Assembly: GCA_964350135.1 (NCBI GenBank) | Contig: CAYGJN010000039.1 | Span: 1 to 21,208 of the forward strand | Source of the DNA: CAYGJN01 sp964350135 | Lineage (GTDB): Bacteria > Bdellovibrionota > Bacteriovoracia > Bacteriovoracales > Bacteriovoracaceae | DNA: 21,208 bases | Reading direction: 5' to 3' | Shown here: positions 6,950-14,090 of the stretch, one piece after another | Layout of the letters: each line of letters starts with the position of its first letter | How positions within the stretch are numbered: position 1 is the first letter of the stretch | The notes under the pieces: model-generated | What the model was told of the DNA's origin: nothing | Seen by the model: only the letters and a program-made list of their open reading frames with translations | Database searches by the model: none | Program-made: the position numbers and the translations under genes

Positions 6950-8435
6950 TCGTTAAGCTCTTCTTTTTCATCTTTTCAATAAGTGTTGTTCTATTTAAAG
7001 AAAGAAGTTTAGAAGCTTGGTTTTTATTACCGCTGGTCTTTTTTAAAGCCTGCACAATAAGTGAATCTTCTATTTTTGAAAGAACATCTTTAAGATCAAC
7101 ACCTTCTTCTGGAAGTTCAAAGATATTTTGATATAAAGAACTCGCTAGAGGATTATGACGATAGATCTTAGCTGGAAGATCTTCAGGACGTACAAGACTG
7201 CCCCCTCTTAAGATCACCAATCGTTCAATAAGATTTTCTAGCTCTCTTACGTTGCCTGGCCAATCGTAGGACATTAGTAACTCAAGAGTACTATCGTTAA
7301 TCTCAATTAAATTTGATCCGTCAGCGCTTGCAAACCGATCAAGAAAATATGCAATAAGTAGAGGTATATCCTCTCTTCTTTCTTTTAAGGCCGGAACTTT
7401 TATAGGGATTACATTGAAACGATAGTATAAATCTTCTCTAAAATGTCCTTCCTGAACAGCTTGTTCAAGATTTCGATGGGTAGCAGTTATAACTCGTACA
7501 TCAACTGGCCGAGTTTCATGGCCTCCAATAGGCTCTATCAACATTGTTTGTAAAACTCTTAACAATTTCACTTGAAGCATAAGAGGCATATCACCAATTT
7601 CATCTAAAAATATTGTACCTTTATGAGCTTGCTCAAAACGACCTTTGCGGTCTGAAATAGCCCCTGTAAAAGCACCTTTAGTATGTCCAAAGAGCTCACT
7701 CTCTAAAAGCTCAGATGGGATCGCTCCACAATTAACATTAACTTTTCTTTCTGCAGATCTCTTTGAAATATCATGAACTGCATTTGCAATAAGCTCTTTA
7801 CCTGTTCCCGAAGGACCCGTGATTAAAACTGTTGAATCTGTTTGAGCAACCTTAGTTATAGTTTCAAAAACTTTTTTCATAAGAGGAGATCGACCAATCA
7901 TTCCATGAAAAAGATCTTCTTCTTTTGGGTATTCTAATTTAAATTTTGTTTTAAAAAAATTTGAAGCCGACAGAGGCTGATCATTCAAAGGCTCGCTAAC
8001 TTCTATTGAGAACTTTTTCTTGAAACCTTGCTTTATAATTCGAGAAAGATCCGCTAATTCAAAAGGCTTTGTTAAATAATGAAATACGCCTCTTTTGGTA
8101 GCAGAAATCGCATTTTCAATTGTTCCAAAACCAGTCATTGCAATACTAAAAAATTGAAGTCCCTGGTCTTTTAGAGCATCTACTAAAAACAGCCCATCAG
8201 GACCACTATCAAAACTAATATCTGTAATAAGACAAAAAGGTTTATGAGGTAGCAGGCTAGCCTCTTCTAGGCATTTTTGTGAACAATTATAATAAGTAAC
8301 ACGAGCATTTAATGTCTTCTCTAAATATTTCTTCAGAGTTTTGCCAAAGACAAAGTCATCTTCAACTAAAACAAGATTTAGCTCAGTGCCCTTATCCCCT
8401 TCGTAGGAATTTTGTAAAAACGTTAGATCTTCCAA
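6939..8435 (-). CDS. Sigma-54-dependent response regulator (receiver, AAA+, Fis HTH); TTG start preferred
   Basis: An NtrC-type activator of sigma-54 promoters. Counted from the longest frame (GTG at 8453, 504 residues), the receiver has acidic residues E31-D33, phospho-acceptor Asp78, Thr107 and Lys129. The AAA+ domain is complete: Walker A GPSGTGKE (213-220), GAFTGA (260-265), Walker B IFLDEI (281-286), the REDLYYR finger region (339-345) and GNVRELENL (400-408). A Fis-type HTH ends the protein (NKNQASKLLSLNRTTLIEKM, 477-496). I prefer the TTG at 8435 (498 residues): GGAGGGG (8445-8439) lies five bases upstream, while the GTG has no ribosome binding site and sits at the predicted transcription start. 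No histidine kinase gene is adjacent, so its partner and targets are unknown. It converges on and overlaps mlaD by 11 bases. Confidence 0.93.
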   Translation of the reverse strand: MEDLTFLQNSYEGDKGTELNLVLVEDDFVFGKTLKKYLEKTLNARVTYYNCSQKCLEEASLLPHKPFCLITDISFDSGPDGLFLVDALKDQGLQFFSIAMTGFGTIENAISATKRGVFHYLTKPFELADLSRIIKQGFKKKFSIEVSEPLNDQPLSASNFFKTKFKLEYPKEEDLFHGMIGRSPLMKKVFETITKVAQTDSTVLITGPSGTGKELIANAVHDISKRSAERKVNVNCGAIPSELLESELFGHTKGAFTGAISDRKGRFEQAHKGTIFLDEIGDMPLMLQVKLLRVLQTMLIEPIGGHETRPVDVRVITATHRNLEQAVQEGHFREDLYYRFNVIPIKVPALKERREDIPLLIAYFLDRFASADGSNLIEINDSTLELLMSYDWPGNVRELENLIERLVILRGGSLVRPEDLPAKIYRHNPLASSLYQNIFELPEEGVDLKDVLSKIEDSLIVQALKKTSGNKNQASKLLSLNRTTLIEKMKKKSLTISL

Positions 8436-8438
8436 GAT

Positions 8439-8445
8439 CCCCTCC
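8439..8445 (-). promoter_or_regulatory. Ribosome binding site deciding the response-regulator start
   Basis: GGAGGGG on the minus strand, with five bases between GGAGG and the TTG codon at 8435-8433. No comparable site precedes the upstream GTG at 8453, so this site sets the likely start at TTG. Confidence 0.65.
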
Positions 8446-8460
8446 AAATCCACTCATAAA

Positions 8461-8489
8461 ATCGTAACGAGAGTAGCTGCTAGTGTCAA
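8461..8489 (-). promoter_or_regulatory. Sigma-70-type promoter of the response regulator
   Basis: On the minus strand TTGACA (8489-8484) is followed by a 17-base spacer and TACGAT (8466-8461): a perfect -35, a 4/6 -10 and ideal spacing. Transcription would begin near 8454, giving a leader of about 19 bases to the TTG start. The -35 lies within an inverted repeat, GTGTC (8483-8487) and GACAC (8496-8500), that could be a repressor or autoregulatory site. Confidence 0.65.
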
Positions 8490-8575
8490 TTTTTAGACAC
8501 CTAACATTCAATGACATTTAAGCAGATTGGTCGGAAAATGAAATAAATAAAGGAAAATCTAACAAGATCTTGATT

Positions 8576-8812
8576 TTAATAAGCTTCTAAATATCTAAGA
8601 GCATTCACAAGCTTATCTACAGCAGGCTCTGGCCCGCCGCACCAGTAATAATAAACAAGCCAAAGAAAACAGAATCCACCAATCCCTATTAAGATTTTAG
8701 CGATTTCTCTTTTATCCCTTACCCAGTAAACATAAGAAAACTCCCCACAAATCAGAAGTATAGGGATGGCCCAAAAAGGAATATGACGAATTAAAATTAT
8801 TAATGCTTCCAT
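8576..8812 (-). CDS. Small membrane protein of unknown function, two predicted TM segments
   Basis: The 78-residue protein has two hydrophobic stretches, about 3-22 and 38-57, separated by a short charged loop (VRDKREIAK, 31-39), then a WCGGPEP segment (57-63) and a short amphipathic tail. I do not recognise the family. It lies directly downstream of metK: its ATG at 8812 is three bases beyond the T-run of the metK terminator. No Shine-Dalgarno is visible in between, so its translation must rely on read-through transcripts or on an unusual initiation mode. The frame contains no other Met codon. The protein looks real from its clean membrane topology and lack of any overlapping gene, but expression is unproven. 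Confidence 0.6.
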   Translation of the reverse strand: MEALIILIRHIPFWAIPILLICGEFSYVYWVRDKREIAKILIGIGGFCFLWLVYYYWCGGPEPAVDKLVNALRYLEAY

Positions 8813-8814
8813 AG

Positions 8815-8839
8815 TAAAAAAGGGATCCTGAGGATCCCT
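8815..8839 (-). terminator. Intrinsic terminator of metK
   Basis: On the minus strand an 8-base perfect stem, AGGGATCC (8839-8832) and GGATCCCT (8828-8821), encloses a 3-base loop and is followed by six T (8820-8815 region). It begins four bases after the metK stop codon. Its T-run ends right before the ATG of the 78-residue gene. Confidence 0.88.
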
Positions 8840-8843
8840 AATA

Positions 8844-10010
8844 CTATTTTACCAGATTTTTTAGATCATTAATCAGATTTAAATTTTCCCAAGTAAATCC
8901 ATTATTACTTGAGCGACCAAAATGCCCGTAAGCAGCTGTAGGAGAATAAATTGGTCTTAGTAGATCAAGCCTTTCAATCAAAGCTTTTGGTCTCATATCA
9001 AAAATCTCGCGTACAGCATGGTTGATTTTATCAAGAGGTGCTGTCTCAGTACCAAATGTATCCACTAAAAGTGAAACAGGCTCAGAAACTCCAATTGCAT
9101 AAGCAACTTGGACTAGAGCTTTCTCAGCAAGTCCAGCAGCTACAATATGTTTTGCAATATGTCTGGCTGCATAAGTAGCCGATCGATCAACTTTAGAAGG
9201 ATCTTTTCCAGAAAACGCTCCCCCACCATGAGCTCCATGCCCACCATAAGTATCAACGATAATCTTTCTACCTGTTAGACCACAGTCACCCATTGGTCCA
9301 CCAATTACAAAACGCCCTGTAGGGTTAATAAAATACTTAGTTTTATTATCAATGAGATTACTTGGAACAGTCTTTTTAATAACTTCTTCCATAACTGCTT
9401 CTTGAACTTGAGATAAAGATAATGCCTCAGAGTGCTGTGTTGAAACAACAATGGCATCGATTCTATTAAGCTTGCCATCTTTGTATTCAGCAGAGACCTG
9501 GGTTTTCCCATCAGCTCTAAATTCAGACACAGTACCGTTTTTTCTTACTTCAGAAAGTCTATAAGCAAGCTTATGAGAAAGATCAATTGTTAAAGGCATA
9601 AATGAATCAGTTTCATTATTGGCATAGCCAAACATAATCCCCTGATCTCCAGCACCCTGATCTTTGAAAGTACCCTCTCCTTCCGTCACTCCTTGAGCAA
9701 TATCGGGAGACTGCTTATCAAGAGCTACCATTACTGCACAGGTATTACAGTCAAACCCCTTGTCAGAATGGTCGTAGCCAATATCCTTAATTTTGTTTCT
9801 TACTATTGTTTGAAAATCTACATTGGCCTTTGAGGTAATTTCCCCAGCCAAAACAACAAGTCCTGTTGTTATCATGGTTTCACAAGCCACTCTAGATGCA
9901 GGATCTTGTTCAAGCATAGCGTCAAGTACAGCGTCACTAATCTGGTCTGCCATCTTATCAGGGTGACCCTCAGTAACTGATTCCGAAGTGAAAATATAAT
10001 CTTTCAACAT
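8844..10010 (-). CDS. metK: S-adenosylmethionine synthase MetK
   Basis: This cytosolic enzyme makes S-adenosylmethionine from methionine and ATP, releasing phosphate and pyrophosphate. At 388 residues it has the usual length and all family signatures: TSESVTEGHPDK (8-19) with the metal/ATP-binding HPDK, GAGDQGIMFGYA (119-130), and the glycine-rich GGGAFSGKDPSKVDRSA loop at about 258-274 that closes the phosphate site. The ATG at 10010 is preceded by AAAGGAAG (10024-10017) at good spacing. It has its own promoter and terminator, so it is a single-gene unit in the main. The leader is too short (about 25 bases) for a SAM riboswitch, and none is visible. Confidence 0.97.
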   Translation of the reverse strand: MLKDYIFTSESVTEGHPDKMADQISDAVLDAMLEQDPASRVACETMITTGLVVLAGEITSKANVDFQTIVRNKIKDIGYDHSDKGFDCNTCAVMVALDKQSPDIAQGVTEGEGTFKDQGAGDQGIMFGYANNETDSFMPLTIDLSHKLAYRLSEVRKNGTVSEFRADGKTQVSAEYKDGKLNRIDAIVVSTQHSEALSLSQVQEAVMEEVIKKTVPSNLIDNKTKYFINPTGRFVIGGPMGDCGLTGRKIIVDTYGGHGAHGGGAFSGKDPSKVDRSATYAARHIAKHIVAAGLAEKALVQVAYAIGVSEPVSLLVDTFGTETAPLDKINHAVREIFDMRPKALIERLDLLRPIYSPTAAYGHFGRSSNNGFTWENLNLINDLKNLVK

Positions 10011-10042
10011 GTCATACTTCCTTTAGCAAAAGTCTAGGTCTC

Positions 10043-10071
10043 TTTATACCTGAGCCCAAAAGCGAGATCAA
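10043..10071 (-). promoter_or_regulatory. Sigma-70-type promoter of metK
   Basis: On the minus strand TTGATC (10071-10066) is followed by a 17-base spacer and TATAAA (10048-10043). This gives a start near 10036 and a leader of about 26 bases. It lies only about 10 bases beyond the stop of the preceding gene, which indicates that metK is transcribed on its own. Confidence 0.65.
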
Positions 10072-10081
10072 GCACTAGAAC

Positions 10082-11737
10082 TTATTTAGGGGCAAAGTAA
10101 GTGAAAAAATGAGGACTTCGATAATTATAGAAATACATTTGAGAGGAATCTAAAACATAGGCCTTCTTTTTTATCTTAACAACCTCGTAGGTTGTTCCAT
10201 CAACTGATTCGAATCGATAAAGAAATTGATATTTCTTTTTCTTATAATACCGAGTCAAAATTCTATTCTTATAAGTCTTTGAGCCTGGTCTCTCAAGGAG
10301 TTCCTTATAATCTCGCCAAATTTCTGCCATATCAATTCTTCCAAGCATACTGGCCCTGGAAAAATAGCGCACAGCTTTAAAATCGGTCTTTGGTTCTTTT
10401 AACAACCCGAGACCAATTTTTAGATTTTCTTTTCTTATAAATCTTCCATTGCGAGTACTGTCGGGACAGTAAACATGATGGGAGGCTGGAATAAAGAAAT
10501 AAGTAAATGAAAACTCTCCTTCTTTAAAAAGTACGTTTAACCATTTATGTTTATTGATCTTTTCTTGACCAAGATCTTCTAAATAGGCCCAGATAGAGCT
10601 CTCTTCACCTATGCTGCTATAAAAAGGAATTTGTGTTCTGTTAATAATGACTTGGGTAACATCAGTTCTCTCCAATGCTTCACGTCCATCAATATCACCA
10701 ACTTCATTAAAAAGAATTGTTTCAATTGAAAATAATGCTCTCATTAATTCAGGTTGTTTGGTCCAATACTTATAGACTTCCTCTTGTTTTTTTAAAGTGA
10801 AATCTTTTAGAGCAAACTTAGCCTTTGATTTTTTCAAAAGCATATCTTTAGTTTCAGGCAAATTTTTATCATTTAATAGTTTTGTGTAAAACTTTAACTT
10901 TCTTTCAGTTCTTGCATGCCATTCATTTAATCTTTTCAAATGATAAGTTTTGCTTTTTAAAATATTTAGTTTGATTTGCTTTAAGATAGATTCAAAATCG
11001 TATCTAAAATTCTCTGAAATAATAGCATCTTCTTTTTCAAATTGAATTTCAATTGTATTTAATAATGCTCTAAAAAAACGATCAGTTCTAGTGTGATCAG
11101 GGTTCTGGGCTCCATCTTCTAATACTTTTCTTTTGAAAAATATTGTATTCTTTCTCATTTGATCTTGAGTTGATTCTTTATTTTTAAAAATATCGTACTC
11201 TTTTCTCATTTCAAAATGATCTACGGGAAAATTAAATGGCATTAGGAATGAAACATTTGTATAGATGTTTTGCATGATAGCTCTTAAACTTGTAAGCTCT
11301 TGCGCTGCTTGCTTTACTATTTTCTCCTGATCTGCTGATTTTTTAAAGAATTCCCCTTTATACCTCAGGAGTTTTCCAAAGCTAATTTCAGCTTTTTTCA
11401 GATTTGATTTAGCCTGCTTAAAACTTCTTATCTTTTTTAATGTTTTAATTTCATTATCAATCCAAGCAATTTTTTTCTTAATTAATGGAAGATTATCCTC
11501 AATAGCTTTTTCATCAAGACGAGTTTCATTTAAAACAGGAATAAAAAAGCCACCTCCATTATAGGCCTTATAAAGTTTTTTATATTTATGGTCAGACCCT
11601 TTACAAAGCTTTTGTGAAAAATCCTCATGAATTTTCAGGTATTGGTTAACGATTTTGTGTCTTGGAGTCTTCCAATCAATAATAGGATCAGCAAATAAGA
11701 CCTGAGTAAATAAAATAAAGACAGTTAATATCTTCAT
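10082..11737 (-). CDS. Secreted protein of unknown function, weakly SleB-hydrolase-like C-terminal region
   Basis: The 551-residue protein has a signal peptide (1-16, VLFA before DPII), so it is likely periplasmic. Residues about 75-320 are rich in Lys/Glu heptads and are probably long coiled-coil helices. Residues 335-425 differ: ETILFNEVGD (339-348), DVTQVIINRT (359-368), KWLNVLFKEGEFSFTYFF (398-415) and YCPD (423-426). The order 'Glu near the start of a helix, VI-NR, then a W/F-rich EGEFSF patch' recalls SleB-type cell wall hydrolases, where the Glu is catalytic. This is pattern recall only, and the resemblance is weak. The gene overlaps the end of mpl by four bases (ATGA), so translation is coupled to a murein-recycling enzyme, which fits a peptidoglycan role. 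The C-terminal 130 residues are basic and Tyr-rich and were not recognised. Confidence 0.7.
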   Translation of the reverse strand: MKILTVFILFTQVLFADPIIDWKTPRHKIVNQYLKIHEDFSQKLCKGSDHKYKKLYKAYNGGGFFIPVLNETRLDEKAIEDNLPLIKKKIAWIDNEIKTLKKIRSFKQAKSNLKKAEISFGKLLRYKGEFFKKSADQEKIVKQAAQELTSLRAIMQNIYTNVSFLMPFNFPVDHFEMRKEYDIFKNKESTQDQMRKNTIFFKRKVLEDGAQNPDHTRTDRFFRALLNTIEIQFEKEDAIISENFRYDFESILKQIKLNILKSKTYHLKRLNEWHARTERKLKFYTKLLNDKNLPETKDMLLKKSKAKFALKDFTLKKQEEVYKYWTKQPELMRALFSIETILFNEVGDIDGREALERTDVTQVIINRTQIPFYSSIGEESSIWAYLEDLGQEKINKHKWLNVLFKEGEFSFTYFFIPASHHVYCPDSTRNGRFIRKENLKIGLGLLKEPKTDFKAVRYFSRASMLGRIDMAEIWRDYKELLERPGSKTYKNRILTRYYKKKKYQFLYRFESVDGTTYEVVKIKKKAYVLDSSQMYFYNYRSPHFFTYFAPK

Positions 11738-13152
11738 TTTAGTTGCTCTACAAAGCTAGATTCCCACAGTCCTAAACAAGTACTATTACTTAAGATTAAT
11801 AGAACACTTTCATGCTGTGAGTTTTTGTTAATCAAAACTAGTAATTCATCTAAGTTCTTAACAATGGATACATCTTGCCCCTTGCACTTGATGTCATTTT
11901 TTAATTTTTCTATATCAATATCTTTTAGTTTTTTAGCAGTCGTTGGTTTAGTTGGGGCTGTTAAGATAACTTGATCTGCTTGCTTAAAAGAACCTACTAG
12001 GTCTAGTTGGAAAAAATCGCTTCGGGCAGTAGCTGATGCTGGTTCAAAGACAACAGTTAAGAGAGCATTATTATATTTATCCTTTACAGCTTCTATCGTA
12101 CATTCAATGGCCCTTGGATGATGAGCAAAATCATCAATAACAATGGCCTTATTAAAAGAACCTCTAATCTCTTGCCTTCTCTTCACATTCTTAAGATCAG
12201 AAATTGCTACTTGAATTTTTTCAGGTGAGAATCCTTCCCTTAAAGCAAAGATTATAACAGTGGCTAAATTATAGATATTATGACGCCCAAACAAATTAGT
12301 TTTAAATTTATAAGACTTTTTATCTAATAAGAGTTCAAAACTTGTTCCATCAGATAGGTTTTCAATTTTTATATTATCTTCCCCATAAAATACAGTCTCT
12401 TTCTCATCATGCATAAGCTCTCTTATGTAAGGGTAATCTGAGCAAAGAATTGATGTATTTGTTAATGTAGGAAGTAATTTTTTAAACTCAGCCTTAATAT
12501 CTTCAATTGAATTAAAGATATCTGCATGGTCAAACTCCAAAGAAGTTAACACCATTGTATTAATAGCGTACGAAAGAAACTTAGATTCTTTTTGAAAGTA
12601 AGCACTATCATACTCATCACTTTCAATAAAAAAATATTTTCCATTGCCTAAGTAGGAAGAGGGACCATCACCTAAGACTCCCCCAATAAAATACCCTGGA
12701 TCTTCTCCAAGTTTTTTAAAGACTTGTGAAAAATAATAGGTTGTTGTGGTTTTGCCGTGAGTGCCACATACTCCAATTACATTTGTATCTTTTAAAACTA
12801 AAGCACCTAATGCTTCAGGAAATGAGCAAAAGGAAATCCCTAATGATTCAATTCTTTTTGCTTCATCACTTATTCCCGGAACAACGTTTCCAATAACGAT
12901 AAGATCAAACTCTTTCAGCAAATCATCACTTACTTCATGATTTTCGTATGTCTTAATGCCTTGTGATTTTAGGTATGGGCCCATTGGAGGGTAGAATCTT
13001 AAGTCACATCCCTGAACTTCATATTCTTTTTGTTTTAACAATATTGCAGCAGCCCCCATTCCAGTGCCACATATACGCCAAAAGAATATTTTTTTTATCT
13101 TATTTTTTCTTGAGCAAATTTGTTCAATATTTAAGTGATTACTAAGGTCCAT
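11734..13152 (-). CDS. mpl: UDP-N-acetylmuramate:L-Ala-gamma-D-Glu-meso-DAP ligase Mpl
   Basis: This cytosolic Mur-ligase family enzyme joins recycled murein tripeptide to UDP-MurNAc with ATP, short-cutting peptidoglycan synthesis. The 472 residues show RICGTGMGAAA (26-36) and YPPMGPYL (54-61), the N-terminal pattern that separates Mpl from MurC (YPPMS in most). The ATP loop GVCGTHGKTTTT (127-138), ESDEYDSAYF (177-186), EFDHADIF (206-213), and a downstream NVKRRQEIRG and DDFAHHP segment complete the Mur signature. The ATG at 13152 has no clear Shine-Dalgarno, and an in-frame stop lies six codons upstream, so the start is fixed. It lies 26 bases after the S12-type hydrolase gene and overlaps the following secreted-protein gene by four bases. 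Mpl implies that the cell imports murein peptides, either its own or from prey. Confidence 0.92.
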   Translation of the reverse strand: MDLSNHLNIEQICSRKNKIKKIFFWRICGTGMGAAAILLKQKEYEVQGCDLRFYPPMGPYLKSQGIKTYENHEVSDDLLKEFDLIVIGNVVPGISDEAKRIESLGISFCSFPEALGALVLKDTNVIGVCGTHGKTTTTYYFSQVFKKLGEDPGYFIGGVLGDGPSSYLGNGKYFFIESDEYDSAYFQKESKFLSYAINTMVLTSLEFDHADIFNSIEDIKAEFKKLLPTLTNTSILCSDYPYIRELMHDEKETVFYGEDNIKIENLSDGTSFELLLDKKSYKFKTNLFGRHNIYNLATVIIFALREGFSPEKIQVAISDLKNVKRRQEIRGSFNKAIVIDDFAHHPRAIECTIEAVKDKYNNALLTVVFEPASATARSDFFQLDLVGSFKQADQVILTAPTKPTTAKKLKDIDIEKLKNDIKCKGQDVSIVKNLDELLVLINKNSQHESVLLILSNSTCLGLWESSFVEQLK

Positions 13153-13162
13153 AGCACTAATT

Positions 13163-13174
13163 TTAACATGTTAA
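13163..13174. promoter_or_regulatory. Perfect 12-base palindrome upstream of mpl
   Basis: TTAACATGTTAA is a full palindrome lying in the 26-base gap between the S12-type hydrolase gene and mpl. It could be an operator or could reduce translation of mpl. In AT-rich DNA such palindromes also arise by chance. Confidence 0.25.
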
Positions 13175-13178
13175 GAAG

Positions 13179-14090
13179 CTAGTCGGGAGACGCGGTAATG
13201 ATGTGCTCCCCTAATTTTCTTCTTAAAATGTTTAATTTTTCTCTCTCATACCAGTAATTCTGAGTGGCATTAGATAAAATAATATGACCTTTCATTTTTT
13301 CAAGGTCTATCCAAAATGAAGTTCCAGTAAAGCCCAAATGCCCAACTGTCACAAGACTATGACCCGCTCCGGCCAAGGTTGTCTTTTGATTTTCAACTCT
13401 ATCAAGGCCCAATACAAATTTATCTAGATCAGAGCTTTTTAGTTCAGTTTTTAAAATTTCACTAAAATTAAGCTTCTCCTCCCATAAAAGAAGAGTTTTT
13501 GCGACTCCATCAATTGTTCCAAAAAGGCCTGCGTGAGAACAAAATTCATCAATAACAAAAGCATTTGGGTCATGAACCTGGCCTCTAATTGTTTCCCCTA
13601 ATCTAAATCCTGTCGCTGGAGATATATTTGGGTCTTTAAGATCTTTCCAGAATTTTATCTCTTCATCCCAGTAGGGACTACAATAGTCTTTCAAACTCTT
13701 GTTTGTTTTTATTTCAAGCTCAAGCATAAGTCTCAAGGCCGAGTAATCTGAATACTCCGCTTTAGACTCTTTAATTGGAAAACCCTTAAGGTAGTCCTTC
13801 CAATTATCTTTTGAAAGTTTTCCCCAAGAAGGTAGTCCTGCTTTATGATTAAGAAGAAGCAAGAAGTTTTTATCAAAGATTTTAGGATTAATTAGGTAGC
13901 TTAAAAATAGCGTAAAAGGTTTAGTTAGGCTTGCTAGGTCAAAGTATCGATGAGGGTTTACACTTTTTCCATCTTTAAGCTCGAAACACTTAATTTTTTT
14001 CGTCTTTAGATCAATACTAGCAACCGCCAAAGAATCAAAGTCTTGATCTTTCAAGAGGTTAGTTGCTAATTTTTTTAGCATAGTACTCAT
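13179..14090 (-). CDS. Beta-lactamase-fold serine hydrolase (S12/class C type), no signal peptide
   Basis: Probably a serine peptidase or esterase of the penicillin-binding-protein/class C beta-lactamase fold. In 303 residues the nucleophile motif is SLTK (54-57, in FDLASLTKPFT), the second motif YSD (113-115, in place of YxN), and the third HLGFTGTS (251-258, in place of KTG). LNHKAGLP (80-87) and VHDPNAF...SHAGLFGT (172-191) are also typical of the family. These residues indicate an active enzyme. Most relatives are periplasmic, yet no signal peptide or membrane segment is present, so a cytosolic location is predicted. The start overlaps the ppdK stop (TAATG) and the frame upstream shows no hydrophobic leader. 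The next gene is mpl, so action on recycled muropeptides is a reasonable guess; the substrate is unknown. Confidence 0.85.
   Translation of the reverse strand: MSTMLKKLATNLLKDQDFDSLAVASIDLKTKKIKCFELKDGKSVNPHRYFDLASLTKPFTLFLSYLINPKIFDKNFLLLLNHKAGLPSWGKLSKDNWKDYLKGFPIKESKAEYSDYSALRLMLELEIKTNKSLKDYCSPYWDEEIKFWKDLKDPNISPATGFRLGETIRGQVHDPNAFVIDEFCSHAGLFGTIDGVAKTLLLWEEKLNFSEILKTELKSSDLDKFVLGLDRVENQKTTLAGAGHSLVTVGHLGFTGTSFWIDLEKMKGHIILSNATQNYWYEREKLNILRRKLGEHIITASPD

Noticed and set aside
8554..8577. Possible terminator after the 78-residue gene (AAAATC/GATTTT around a palindromic AAGATCTT)
   Set aside because: The stem is AT-rich with a long loop and no clean T-run; too weak to call.
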